A DNA stretch of 64,000 bases. It comes from Oscillospiraceae bacterium (GTDB taxonomy: Bacteria; Bacillota; Clostridia; Oscillospirales; Acutalibacteraceae). A program made the position numbers and the translations under genes. Below, piece after piece: positions 26,865 to 35,659 of this stretch (position 1 is its first letter; each line of letters opens with the position of its first letter). Under the pieces are notes generated by a model. That model had not been told where the DNA came from. It was given only the letters and a program-made list of their open reading frames with translations, and did no database searches. Location of the stretch: assembly GCA_910574935.1 (NCBI GenBank), contig CAJTCU010000004.1:1-64000 (forward strand), given 5' to 3'.

Positions 26865-28786
26865 CATATTCTCCCAAACTGTTTTTCTATCTCTTTCTTC
26901 TTTAAAAGAATATACACTGGCCTGCCATGAGGACAATACCGCACCTGAGGATTTTGCTCTAGCTGTTCTGCCAGGGCCGCCAGCTCTTCCCGGCTGCTGT
27001 GGTCCCCGGCTTTCATCGCAGCCCGGCAGGCTACGTTGTGGTACAACCAATCCATATGCTCTGTGGTGATCTCTGTTTTGAAACCTGCCAAATATCCGGC
27101 AATCTCCATTACCGCAGCGGCGGCGTCTCCTCCGTCCAGCAGCATGGGCGCAGAGCGCACCAGCACGGTCCCTGAACCAAAATCTGATATTTCAAATCCC
27201 GCCCGCAGCATTTCCTCCTCATGGGCCAATAAAGCGGAATACTCGTCCATATCCAGGTTCACCGCTATTGGTTCTAAAAGCTTCTGGGCTTCACTGCCGC
27301 GTTCACTGGCTTTCAGTCGCTCATAAATTAGCCTCTCATGAGCAGCGTGTTTATCTATCAGCATCAGCTGGTCAGAGCTATACTCTACAATAATATAGGT
27401 TCCAAATGCCTCCCCCAATATACGCCGGTGAAAATTCACTGGAAAGACAGAGGAATTTGGCTGGGGCGGGAAATCTTGCGGTGATGGAGACTGGAAAGGT
27501 GGCTGGGGCTTCGGCCGGGGCCGCTCTACCAACTGAGGACGGGGTATGGACTCCGTATACAACGATTCCTGTGACTTGCTATTCTGGGGCAGCGGTACAG
27601 GCTGTGGTACTTGTTCCAAAATTTCCAGTATTGGATCGGAGCGCTCTGGCTCCCGGAGGACAACCGCGCCGCTGTCTCGTAAAATCAACGGCCCGTCTGT
27701 GGGATTCAGCGTGTTTATCTTCATCTGATCCGGCTTTTGTAGTTCCGGTGTATAAGGTGAAAGTACTGGACGTTTTATTTCCATCACCTTAGGCCGGTCC
27801 CCCTGATTGAGTGCAGAGCGCACGCCATGATACACTGCGTCGAAAATAGGCCGTTCATTAACAAAGCGCACTTCCAGCTTAGCCGGATGCACATTGACAT
27901 CTACCGCCCCACAGGCCACCAGCATGTGCAACACACAGGCTGGAAATTTTCCCACCATGATGGATCCCTTATAGGCCTCTTCCAAAGCGGCCATAGCAGT
28001 ACGGCTGCGGATAAATCTTCCGTTAATAAAAATATTCTGCATACTCCGGTTAGGCCTGGTAGCAGCAGGAGTACAGACAAAGCCGCTGATATGGACGTGA
28101 TCTAATTGGTAGTCAACAGGAATTAATCCCGAGGAAAATTCTTTTCCGTAGACAGCATATACTGCCGAAGCCAGCTTACTGTCCCCAGGAGTACGCAGCT
28201 GCTCCCTACCATCCCGAATGAGCCGAAAGGATATTTCCGGGTGAGACAGGGCCAGTTTATCCAGTATACCCGCCACCGCGTTGCCTTCGGTAGAATCCTT
28301 TTTTAAAAACTTCATTCTAGCTGGAGTATTAAAGAATAGGTCCCGAACCACAATCGTGGTTCCCTGCGGGCACCCTGCCTCTGCCAAAGTAGGCAACTCC
28401 TCGCCTCCGCAGGTGTAACGCGTCCCCGTGGCATATTCTGCCGCTCGAGTCAACAATTCAACATGGGACACCGCCGAGATGGAAGCCAACGCCTCCCCCC
28501 GAAAGCCCAGGGTGCCAATGGCGTTCAGGTCCTCCTGACTTACTACTTTACTGGTCGCGTGACGCAGAAAGGCCGTACTTACATCCTCTGGAGCTATTCC
28601 ACAGCCGTTATCTGTGACCCGCATATAAGTCACACCGCCCCGGCGGATCTCTACCGTAATTACAGTGGCTCCGGCGTCTACCGAATTCTCCACCAGCTCC
28701 TTGATCACCGCTGAAGGACGTTCCACCACCTCGCCAGCGGCAATCAACTCTGCCACCTGCTTATCCAGCACTTGAATTTTAGGCAT
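26864..28786 (-). CDS. mutL: DNA mismatch repair protein MutL
   Basis: GHKL ATPase: ELVENSVDAGA, DNGCGI and GFRGEALASISAV in the first 100 residues. A Pro/Gln-rich linker (about 370-440) precedes the C-terminal dimerisation domain, which has the endonuclease motif in the form DKHAAHERLIYE (Lys replacing the usual Gln) and the accompanying CRAAMKAGD and CPHGRPV motifs. It is therefore a nicking MutL, as expected where MutH is absent. 640 aa. Confidence 0.96.
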   Translation of the reverse strand: MPKIQVLDKQVAELIAAGEVVERPSAVIKELVENSVDAGATVITVEIRRGGVTYMRVTDNGCGIAPEDVSTAFLRHATSKVVSQEDLNAIGTLGFRGEALASISAVSHVELLTRAAEYATGTRYTCGGEELPTLAEAGCPQGTTIVVRDLFFNTPARMKFLKKDSTEGNAVAGILDKLALSHPEISFRLIRDGREQLRTPGDSKLASAVYAVYGKEFSSGLIPVDYQLDHVHISGFVCTPAATRPNRSMQNIFINGRFIRSRTAMAALEEAYKGSIMVGKFPACVLHMLVACGAVDVNVHPAKLEVRFVNERPIFDAVYHGVRSALNQGDRPKVMEIKRPVLSPYTPELQKPDQMKINTLNPTDGPLILRDSGAVVLREPERSDPILEILEQVPQPVPLPQNSKSQESLYTESIPRPQLVERPRPKPQPPFQSPSPQDFPPQPNSSVFPVNFHRRILGEAFGTYIIVEYSSDQLMLIDKHAAHERLIYERLKASERGSEAQKLLEPIAVNLDMDEYSALLAHEEEMLRAGFEISDFGSGTVLVRSAPMLLDGGDAAAAVMEIAGYLAGFKTEITTEHMDWLYHNVACRAAMKAGDHSSREELAALAEQLEQNPQVRYCPHGRPVYILLKKKEIEKQFGRI

Positions 28787-28902
28787 AAGACGCCGCCTTT
28801 CTTTTTAAGAATAATCTATTCATAACTAACCGACCTGTTTTGACATTTAAAAATTTTAGAAAGCCCTGCCAAACGTAAGGGTGGTTTACTTTACAGTGTT
28901 GA

Positions 28903-29307
28903 CTATATATCTTTATAAAAGAAAATTTCTAATGGTTCTCCTGGTAAAAGCCATGCCCCACAGTCCACATAACCATGTTTGCGGTAAAAGAACTGTCCCC
29001 GCTCGTCCGACCGCGAAGACGTCATGACCCGCTTATAGCCCTGGGCTTTCATCTCGCTTTCCCAAAATGCCGTCAGTTTTCCTCCAAGCCCCCTGCCTCG
29101 GTACTCCTCTAGAAAAAACAGCATATCCATAAAGGGAATATGCGACCAAAACAGGTGGTACCGCAGTCAGCCGGCAAAGGTTTCTTCCTCAAACAGCATC
29201 AGCACTTGGTTCCTTCCGATACTGTAAAGCAATTCTCCTTGTGTAACATGGCGATCATGGGAAAGAAGAAGCGAGGTATCCGCCCTATTCGCATAGCGTA
29301 TCGTCAT
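28903..29307 (-). pseudogene. GNAT acetyltransferase interrupted by one in-frame TGA
   Basis: From the ATG at 29307 the frame reads MTIRYANRADTSLL and on to EEETFAG, meets TGA at codon 47 (29167-29169), then continues without frameshift as LRYHLFWSHIPFMDMLFF, EEYRGRGLGGKL (the acetyl-CoA P-loop), RKHGY and ends LPGEPLEIFFYKD. The complete 134-codon length matches a common GNAT subfamily, in which this position is Trp (GWLRYNLFW). TGG to TGA is a single change. It may be a recent nonsense mutation, a sequencing error or a readthrough codon. The part after an internal ATG (29130) lacks the first strands and is unlikely to work. The start overlaps the ParB-like gene as ATGA. Confidence 0.75.
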
Positions 29308-29924
29308 GTTTCAGCTCTCCTCTCAAAAAAATCGTCGCAAAACTGATTCCACTTTATCTCATACTCAGAATGAGATAGTATTTTTAGGTCATTGGGTGAA
29401 AAAATTTCTCTTTCTTGGGCCTCTCGTACAAAGTCTTTCATATATTCCCCAGCTCGAGTCCGAAAGGCCATTACCTTGTCAAAGCCCAGTTCTAGAGCCA
29501 GGGCCAGCCTGGTGTGACCGTCCAAAGAAATATAACCCGTTTCCCCACGTATCACTGGTACCACAATATCCTCCGGCTGCGTCACAAAGGTCTTAACCGC
29601 CGCCAGCTTCTCCTCATCCACATAAAACTGCGAGGGCTGTATTTCTGAAAGATCCACCCAAAACAGCTTTACCGGTGGGTATTCCCTTACCAGCTGGCCT
29701 ATCTCATTATAAAAGTAACAAATATGCTCTGCAAAGAACCGGAATAATTCGATCACTTCTGGGAAAATCGAGGGATTCAGCCCCCGTACCACCGCTGTAT
29801 GAGGTCCGGTGATCTCTACCTCATAGGGCTGCCCGTCCGCCAAAAAGGCCCCGTGCTGCCACAGCACCCGCTGGGAAAACCGAGGGTCACTGTATGTGTT
29901 AATACGCTGAACATCCGCCTGCAT
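29304..29924 (-). CDS. ParB/Srx-fold-like protein of unknown function
   Basis: A 206-aa protein. The segment IVVPVIRGETGYISLDGHTRLALALELG has the shape of the ParB/sulfiredoxin fold (a G-H-x-R motif after a strand giving VDGHRR in ParB). The first half, with WQHGAFLADGQPYEVEI and PEVIELFRFFAEHI, is unfamiliar. There is no HTH domain, so a chromosome-partition role is unlikely. ParB-fold enzymes include nucleases and nucleotide- or serine-kinases; which applies here is not determinable. It is coupled to the broken GNAT gene and follows the methyltransferase by 4 nt. Confidence 0.6.
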   Translation of the reverse strand: MQADVQRINTYSDPRFSQRVLWQHGAFLADGQPYEVEITGPHTAVVRGLNPSIFPEVIELFRFFAEHICYFYNEIGQLVREYPPVKLFWVDLSEIQPSQFYVDEEKLAAVKTFVTQPEDIVVPVIRGETGYISLDGHTRLALALELGFDKVMAFRTRAGEYMKDFVREAQEREIFSPNDLKILSHSEYEIKWNQFCDDFFERRAET

Positions 29925-29928
29925 CGAT

Positions 29929-30687
29929 CTATTCCTCCTTTACAGCTCTGGTGGCCAGAAAGCAAGGGATGTTATGCTCATGAAGCACCCCGTAGCCATT
30001 GGTGTCCTCATAGAGATGCGTTAGCCGAAAACCCGCCTCCAGCTGACCTCCAATCTGTTCATCCATGGTATGGGAAAACTGCATTCCGTCATCCTCCGCC
30101 TCCAGCTGCGCCCGCTGGTCCGGGTTCGCCACCGGGTCAAAGGGAAATGTGCACAGCTGCGAGCGATCGTCTTCATCCACGAATAAAAAATTAATACCAT
30201 TGTCCAGACCGGAAAGCAGCGCACCCCCTGGGGCCAACACCCGGTAGCACTCCTTGAAGATAGGTTTGACCTCCCGGACATAGCAGTTGGAGACTGGGTG
30301 GAAGATCAGGTCAAAAGAGTTATCTTCAAAGGGCAATGGCTTAGTCATGTCCCCCCGGATGATGCGGATAGGATAGCCCTCCCGCTCCGCCAACAGGTGT
30401 TCACTTTCTAACTGGCGAGGCGAGTAGTCCAACACTGTACACTGGGCCCCCAGTGCCGCAAAGACGGGCATCTGCTGGCCGCCGCCGCTGGCAAGCCCCA
30501 GCACCCGCTTGCCTTTTAGGTTGCCAAACCATTCCTTAGGCACCGGCTTTGTGGGGGTCAACAGCACCTTCCACTCACCCTTTAGAGCATTCACGTACTC
30601 CTCATGAGAGATGGGCTTCCCCCACTCCCAGCCATTTTCCACCCACTGGTCAATGGTACGGGCGTTAATATCTTGATAGCTTTCCAT
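29929..30687 (-). CDS. Class I SAM-dependent methyltransferase
   Basis: A 252-aa enzyme with the SAM-binding glycine motif VLGLASGGGQQMPVFAALG (about 61-79), motif II TVLDYSPRQL, and PFEDNSFDLIFHPVS as motif IV, then FKECYRVLAPGG. The substrate cannot be told; related proteins act on small molecules (ubiquinone/biotin-type methyltransferase superfamily). It directly follows mutS (25 nt). Confidence 0.85.
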   Translation of the reverse strand: MESYQDINARTIDQWVENGWEWGKPISHEEYVNALKGEWKVLLTPTKPVPKEWFGNLKGKRVLGLASGGGQQMPVFAALGAQCTVLDYSPRQLESEHLLAEREGYPIRIIRGDMTKPLPFEDNSFDLIFHPVSNCYVREVKPIFKECYRVLAPGGALLSGLDNGINFLFVDEDDRSQLCTFPFDPVANPDQRAQLEAEDDGMQFSHTMDEQIGGQLEAGFRLTHLYEDTNGYGVLHEHNIPCFLATRAVKEE

Positions 30688-30712
30688 TTATATCTCTCCT
30701 AAACATTCCATA

Positions 30713-33328
30713 TTATTTTAACATACTACTCAGTTCAAACAGCGCGTTCATACATTGGATGGGTGTCAGGGCATTCACGTCCAGGCCCCGCAGCTTTTGC
30801 AATACTTCGCCCTCGGTACTCTCCATTGTTAGCTGCACCGGCTCTTCTACGGAGTGTGCTGCCGCTTGCTGGGCTGTGTATTCCCCGCTGGAGCCCTCCA
30901 GCTCGGCCAGCACCTGCTTGGCCCGGCGAATCACCTTATCCGGCACCCCAGCCAGCTTGGCCACCTCAATACCAAAACTGTCATCTGCCCCGCCCCGCAG
31001 GATGCGCCGCAAAAAGGTAATATCGTCCCCCCGCTTTTTTACCGCAATGTTAAAGTTCTTCACCCCAGGCAGCAGGCTTTCCATCTCGGTAAGCTCGTGG
31101 TAATGGGTGGCAAACAGGGTCTTGGCTCCAATTTGCTTGGGGTCCTGTACATATTCCAGCACCGCCCGGGCAATGCTCATGCCATCAAAAGTGGAGGTGC
31201 CCCGGCCGATCTCATCAAAAATAATCAAACTTTTTCCAGTGGCGTTTTTCATGATCTCCGCCACCTCGCTCATTTCAATCATAAAGGTAGACTGCCCCGC
31301 CGAAAGATCATCGGAAGCCCCTACCCGGGTGTATATGCCATCCACAATGCCGATCTCTGCCACAGCCGCAGGCACAAAACAGCCGGTTTGTGCCATAATG
31401 GTGATCAGGGCTGTCTGCCGCATATAGGTGGATTTCCCCGCCATATTGGGCCCAGTGATAATGGCCACCCGGGTGTCGTTCATGTCCATATCCACGTCAT
31501 TAGGTACAAAGGGCGTGTCGTGAAGCAGGGCCTCCACCACCGGGTGGCGTCCGTCTTTTATGTACAGCTTACCGCTAACATTTACCACAGGCCTGGTATA
31601 ATCGTTCTTCACTGCCACAGTGGCAAAGGAGCCCAGAACATCCAAAGCAGCCACTGCCTTGGCACTGGACTGGACCCGAGTAAGCTCTTGGGCCACTTTG
31701 CGGCGAATTTCCTCAAAAATTTTACCCTCCATCTCAATGGAGCGGTCATGGGCCCCTAACACCCGATTTTCCAGGTCCTTCAGCTCTTGGGTAATATACC
31801 GCTCACTGCCGGTGAGAGTCTGCTTGCGGATATAGTCCTCGGGTACCTGGCTCTTGTAGGAGTTGGTTACTTCAATATAATAGCCGAACACCCGGTTAAA
31901 GCCCACCTTTAGTTTGGGAATACCGGTACGTTCCCTCTCTCGGGCCTCTACCGAAGCGATAAGGGCCTGCCCGCCGGTCATGTCGCTACGTATGGCGTCC
32001 AGCTCCGGGCTAAAGCCCTTGCGGATCAGCTTACCCTCGCGGATGGTAAACGGCGGGTTCTCGTCAATGGCTTCGTCAATAAGCTGGGCCACGTCCTCCA
32101 GACCGTCAATTTCGCAGTTCAAGTCCCCCAGCAAGGTAGCCTGACAGCTGTCCAAAATAGCTTTCAGTCCCGGTAGCTTTTGCAGGGCTGCACACAAAGA
32201 CCGCAGCTCCCGGCCATTGGCGGAGCCGTAAACAATACGGGTCATAATGCGTTCCAGATCGTGGATGCCGGTAAGCTGGGCGTCCAGGTCATCCAGCAAC
32301 CGCTGAGACTGGGTCAGTTCCTCTACAGCGTTCAGCCGCAGAGTAATCTTAGCAGGACTTAACAGCGGCCGTTCCAGCCATGCCCGAATCAGCCGCTTGC
32401 CCATGGGGGTCCGGGTGCGGTCCAGCACCCACAGCAGGGAGCCCTTGCGCTCCTTGTTGCGCATGGTCTCCACCAGCTCCAGATTTCGCACAGTATTCAG
32501 ATCTAAGGACATATAGGCGGCATCTGCCTCCAGCTCAATCTCCGTCATGCGCTCAAGCCCAGTGATTTGGGTCCGGCTTAAATAGTCCAGCAGTGCGGCA
32601 ATGGCCAACACTGTCAAGGGCTTGTCTCCCAGGGAGAGCTGCTCCAGGTCCTTGCCGCCAAACTGCTTCACTACCACCGTTTGGGCCATCTCTGACTGGT
32701 AAATCTCCTGATCCATACATTCCACTGAAGCGTGCAGCCGGTCTCGGATAAATACGGCTAGCTCCGTCAGGTCCGTAGCCTGAGGGTTGATCAAAATTTC
32801 TCTGGGGCCGTACCGGCTCAGTCTGTTTTCCAGCTCCCGGGTCATATCTTGGGGAGAAGCTGCGTCCAGCCGCCCCGCATAGAGTTCTCCGGTGGAAACA
32901 TCCGCAAAACAAATCCCCGCCTCACTGCCGTGGTAACAGATAGAGCAGATATAATTATTTCTGGATTCATCCAGCATACTGCCTTCCAGCACTGTTCCTG
33001 GGGTGATCACCCGGACCACCTCTCGTTTCACCAGTCCCTTAGCCAGTTTGGGGTCCTCCACCTGGTCGCAGATGGTCACCCGGTAACCTTTGACCAGCAG
33101 CCGGCTAATGTACCCCTCGGCGCTATGAAAAGGAATGCCGCACATGGGAGCTTTCTCATCCTGGCCGCATTCCTTGCTGGTTAGGGTCAGATCCAGCTCC
33201 TGTGAGACGGTTTTTGCGTCATTAAAGAACATCTCATAAAAATCGCCCAGACGGAAAAACAAAATGGAATTCGGGTGTTCCTTCTTCACCTGGAAATACT
33301 GCTTCATCATGGGGGAATATTCTGCCAT
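30713..33328 (-). CDS. mutS: DNA mismatch recognition protein MutS
   Basis: Full-length 871-aa MutS. Mismatch-binding domain with FFRLGDFYEMF (the Phe-x-Glu wedge) near residue 25, the clamp and lever regions, and the C-terminal ABC-type ATPase with GPNMAGKSTYMRQ, DDLSAGQSTFMIEM and IFDEIGRGTSTFDG. Together with mutL and the miaB/ymcA-like genes it forms the same gene group as in Bacillus. Confidence 0.97.
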   Translation of the reverse strand: MAEYSPMMKQYFQVKKEHPNSILFFRLGDFYEMFFNDAKTVSQELDLTLTSKECGQDEKAPMCGIPFHSAEGYISRLLVKGYRVTICDQVEDPKLAKGLVKREVVRVITPGTVLEGSMLDESRNNYICSICYHGSEAGICFADVSTGELYAGRLDAASPQDMTRELENRLSRYGPREILINPQATDLTELAVFIRDRLHASVECMDQEIYQSEMAQTVVVKQFGGKDLEQLSLGDKPLTVLAIAALLDYLSRTQITGLERMTEIELEADAAYMSLDLNTVRNLELVETMRNKERKGSLLWVLDRTRTPMGKRLIRAWLERPLLSPAKITLRLNAVEELTQSQRLLDDLDAQLTGIHDLERIMTRIVYGSANGRELRSLCAALQKLPGLKAILDSCQATLLGDLNCEIDGLEDVAQLIDEAIDENPPFTIREGKLIRKGFSPELDAIRSDMTGGQALIASVEARERERTGIPKLKVGFNRVFGYYIEVTNSYKSQVPEDYIRKQTLTGSERYITQELKDLENRVLGAHDRSIEMEGKIFEEIRRKVAQELTRVQSSAKAVAALDVLGSFATVAVKNDYTRPVVNVSGKLYIKDGRHPVVEALLHDTPFVPNDVDMDMNDTRVAIITGPNMAGKSTYMRQTALITIMAQTGCFVPAAVAEIGIVDGIYTRVGASDDLSAGQSTFMIEMSEVAEIMKNATGKSLIIFDEIGRGTSTFDGMSIARAVLEYVQDPKQIGAKTLFATHYHELTEMESLLPGVKNFNIAVKKRGDDITFLRRILRGGADDSFGIEVAKLAGVPDKVIRRAKQVLAELEGSSGEYTAQQAAAHSVEEPVQLTMESTEGEVLQKLRGLDVNALTPIQCMNALFELSSMLK

Positions 33329-33372
33329 GCCCCTTTAACCCACCTTATCTTTAATAATCTAGCTTTAGCCTT

Positions 33373-33780
33373 TTAGTGGCACCCCGCGCAGCTGGAACAG
33401 TCCCCGCCACAGCTGGCCGCGTCATAATCGCAAGTCGCCGGATCCCCACCGTCGGCACACAAACTTAAAATGCCTGTCACCCGCTGGAATATAGCATCAA
33501 ATTCCGTCTTTGCCGCATTGTAGCGGATCATATGCTCATTGGCCATAATCTTGGCGTATACGTCTCGGAATTCCTGGTTCAGCCGCTGCATCGTTTCGTC
33601 GTTACGGTCAGGTTTCGCTGCCTCGTTGCTGATGGCCATGCGCTTAAGGTTAAACTCTCCAATGGCGTCCTGTAGCTCCTGGTCCTCGTCACTTTGCTGG
33701 CGGGCCAGCTGCATCTCTATATAGCGGGGGTCCGCCTGAATCGCCTTGCCCAGTTCTCGTGTCAGTTCGATGATGTCCAT
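33373..33780 (-). CDS. ymcA: YlbF/YmcA-family protein with cysteine-rich tail
   Basis: A 135-aa helical protein of the YlbF/YmcA (RicF/RicA) family: N-terminal IIELTRELGKAIQADPRYIE and FNLKRMAISNEAAKPDR. In Bacillus miaB-ymcA-cotE-mutS-mutL are adjacent, and the gene here lies between miaB and mutS, which supports the YmcA assignment. The Bacillus RicAFT complex promotes RNase Y-dependent mRNA maturation and carries [4Fe-4S] clusters. The last 20 residues hold five cysteines (CDYDAASCGGDCSSCAGCH), so cluster or metal binding is likely here too. Confidence 0.82.
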   Translation of the reverse strand: MDIIELTRELGKAIQADPRYIEMQLARQQSDEDQELQDAIGEFNLKRMAISNEAAKPDRNDETMQRLNQEFRDVYAKIMANEHMIRYNAAKTEFDAIFQRVTGILSLCADGGDPATCDYDAASCGGDCSSCAGCH

Positions 33781-33880
33781 TTTTGTTTCCTCCTAAGAAT
33801 TATAATCCATACTTTTTATGGAACTCGTCCATATCTATTTTAAAAACCTACGCCGCCACCCGCTTTTCGTTCTCCCAGGT

Positions 33881-34213
33881 TCAGCGCTTTTCCCTATCCA
33901 CCATGCGGACGCCCTCCTTGAAGCCGGGCTCTGCCGGAACGATGGCGTAGGGATAGTCTTGACAGTAACCACAATGCTCATACCCTCTTTTCCTGCACAC
34001 ACATTTACGCGTCGCGCAGTTTTTGTCAAAAAACACGGCTTCCTCTGCCCGACTGGAGCAGCTGTCGCAGAGCAGTATGGCCAAATTGTCGGTAAAGGCG
34101 GTTTTTTCCATCCTACACAGATCTCCTGGCGCCGGTCACGCACCTCCACATTGGGACGGTACAATCGGCACAGGCCGAAGCGCTCCCTATTTTCTAAAAA
34201 TTCCCATTGGCCT
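33881..34213 (-). pseudogene. Frameshifted DUF3795-family zinc/cysteine protein
   Basis: Two overlapping minus-strand frames make one protein. The first reads FGLCRLYRPNVEVRDRRQEI up to CVGWKK, and the second, after the run GGAAAAAACC, reads AILLCDSCSSRAEEAVFFDK, then NCATRKC and YEHCGYCQDYP to the stop at 33881. DUF3795 proteins show CxxC early and CDGC, DKNCxxRxC and NCAYCxxYPC later, the same pattern. The A-run is a typical slippage site. No convincing start codon exists for the first half (it begins right after the TAG of the upstream gene), so both 5' loss and frameshift are suggested. Confidence 0.6.
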
Positions 34214-34215
34214 TC

Positions 34216-34548
34216 CTATTTGACCCGGTATTTTTTCTCGATAACTTTCTTATAAATAAGTACCAGCGCTACCGAGCCCGCTCCACATATAACGCACATC
34301 AGCACTGTTGCCTCTATAGGCCGCCACAGCGCCACCAGACCCGAAATAAAGTAGGGCGCACTGTAGCTGCCCCACAGCCACCCCATGGCCCGGTTGTAGC
34401 CAGGAAGGTCGCTGATACTTTCTTTGGGCACCTCCTGGCCAGACCAGAAATTCATAGGCCGGCCCCGCAGCCTGTGGGCATAGACGCCTATACCCAGAAA
34501 GATGACCCCCGAAATCCAACACACTACAAAGAGAATCCATTTCTCCAT
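34216..34548 (-). CDS. Small polytopic membrane protein
   Basis: A 110-aa protein with three probable transmembrane helices (about 3-20, 55-75 and 78-98) and a cytoplasmic basic end KKVIEKKYRVK. The segment PMNFWSGQEV after the first helix recalls the small SdpI/DUF3784-like membrane proteins of Firmicutes, but I cannot assign the family firmly. The ATG at 34548 begins just before the first helix; the additional 14 codons of the longer frame are not membrane-like. Confidence 0.6.
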   Translation of the reverse strand: MEKWILFVVCWISGVIFLGIGVYAHRLRGRPMNFWSGQEVPKESISDLPGYNRAMGWLWGSYSAPYFISGLVALWRPIEATVLMCVICGAGSVALVLIYKKVIEKKYRVK

Positions 34549-34601
34549 GCTATTCGCCCCCGGATTATACAAAAGATTTATTATATTCAATCTGCCTTTG
34601 C

Positions 34602-35054
34602 TTACGATTCACTTGCGTACCGCAGGATGGAGTTGTACTCATCCCCAGAAATCTCATAGATGCCATTATACGGCTGCTCAATAAAGAATTCGCCGTCTCT
34701 CCTGGGCTGATGGTAAACAAACACCGTGGATACACCGCCGCCTGTGTGGAGAAAATCCACCTTTATCAACGCCCCTTCCTCCACATTTACCGGCGCATCT
34801 TGAACACTCTCGGCTTTAGTACTTCTCTTGTTTCCTTTGAGAATAAAGAGTACGTCCTCCGCGAACGCCCCCTTCTGTTCCACCTCTTTCCCTTTATAGG
34901 TCAAGGCCACCCCTTTAAGATCGTTATAGTCCGGCAAAATCAGCTCATAGCTCCGAAAACTGACAAAATGGAAAAACACCCAGGCGGCAACTAGGAGCAA
35001 TCCGGTCCCGACGCAGCACAGAACGATGACTAGACTTCTCTTTTTGGCATTCAT
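34602..35054 (-). CDS. Membrane-anchored extracytoplasmic protein, DUF5301-like
   Basis: A 149-aa protein with a basic start (MNAKKR), one transmembrane helix (about 8-28) and a soluble outer domain (ILPDYNDLKGVALTYKGKEV, KVDFLHTGGGVSTVFVYHQP). The outer part resembles small clostridial proteins labelled DUF5301, whose function is unknown. The start at 35054 is preferred over 35129 because it places the helix at the N-terminus and avoids overlap with the flavodoxin gene. Confidence 0.55.
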   Translation of the reverse strand: MNAKKRSLVIVLCCVGTGLLLVAAWVFFHFVSFRSYELILPDYNDLKGVALTYKGKEVEQKGAFAEDVLFILKGNKRSTKAESVQDAPVNVEEGALIKVDFLHTGGGVSTVFVYHQPRRDGEFFIEQPYNGIYEISGDEYNSILRYASES

Positions 35055-35098
35055 ACGCCATGCACCTCTCTTTGACAAAACAAATTTAGAACGATTCC

Positions 35099-35659
35099 TT
35101 AATGGTCCGTCCCCGCCGGGCCCAGCCACTGCTGGGCCTTTTGCCAGAGCATTTCCTTATGCGGCTCTATGTCCTCCTTCCCCCCTATACCGCAAAAGTA
35201 GAGGCTGTCCGCCATCTCGATGCCCATATGTCCGCACCAATGGGCAATGGTCTCGATGATATGCTCACACTCGGCGGGCCTTTGCCCCGTGCGCAGGGCT
35301 AGAGCGTAGCAGAGCTTTCCCGACCGCAACCGAGGATGTTCAGAGTCGGGATTGGTGTCGCTGTAGGGCGTGCAACGGTCGATGAAGGACTTGAAGATTC
35401 CTGGCACATCCGCCCAGTAGGAGGGCGCGGCAATCACCAGCCGGTCCGCCTGGTCCATTTTTTCCAGCAGTCCCTGCATATCGTCTTTGCGCACACAGGC
35501 GCGGGTTGTATAGCAGGCCTTGCAGCCTAAACAATCATTAATTTGGTAATCCCCTAGGCAGACCAGTCCGGCCTCTGGAACTACTTCCTGCATGGTTTGA
35601 AGAATTTCCTGGGTGGCCCCATTGTTTTTAGGGCTGGCATTGACAAGCAGCGTGATCAT
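35099..35659 (-). CDS. Flavodoxin-family NAD(P)H:FMN oxidoreductase
   Basis: A 186-aa protein with the flavin phosphate loop VNASPKNNGATQEI (about 6-19), a CLGCKACY pair of cysteines typical of the iron-sulfur-flavoprotein-like branch, and AAPSYWADVPGIFKSFIDR. Likely a small flavin reductase; electron partners unknown. It overlaps the miaB 3' end by 32 nt. Confidence 0.82.
   Translation of the reverse strand: MITLLVNASPKNNGATQEILQTMQEVVPEAGLVCLGDYQINDCLGCKACYTTRACVRKDDMQGLLEKMDQADRLVIAAPSYWADVPGIFKSFIDRCTPYSDTNPDSEHPRLRSGKLCYALALRTGQRPAECEHIIETIAHWCGHMGIEMADSLYFCGIGGKEDIEPHKEMLWQKAQQWLGPAGTDH

Noticed and set aside
26867-27050. N-terminal extension of miaA by about 60 residues
   Set aside because: Completely within mutL coding sequence and lacks similarity; the P-loop-proximal ATG is the family start.
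29149-29166. GGTGGTACCGC resembling a T-box anti-terminator sequence
   Set aside because: It is inside the acetyltransferase coding frame in the opposite orientation and has no stem I or terminator around it.
30854-31759. 301-aa plus-strand frame opposite mutS
   Set aside because: Antisense shadow of a fully conserved mutS; no start signals.
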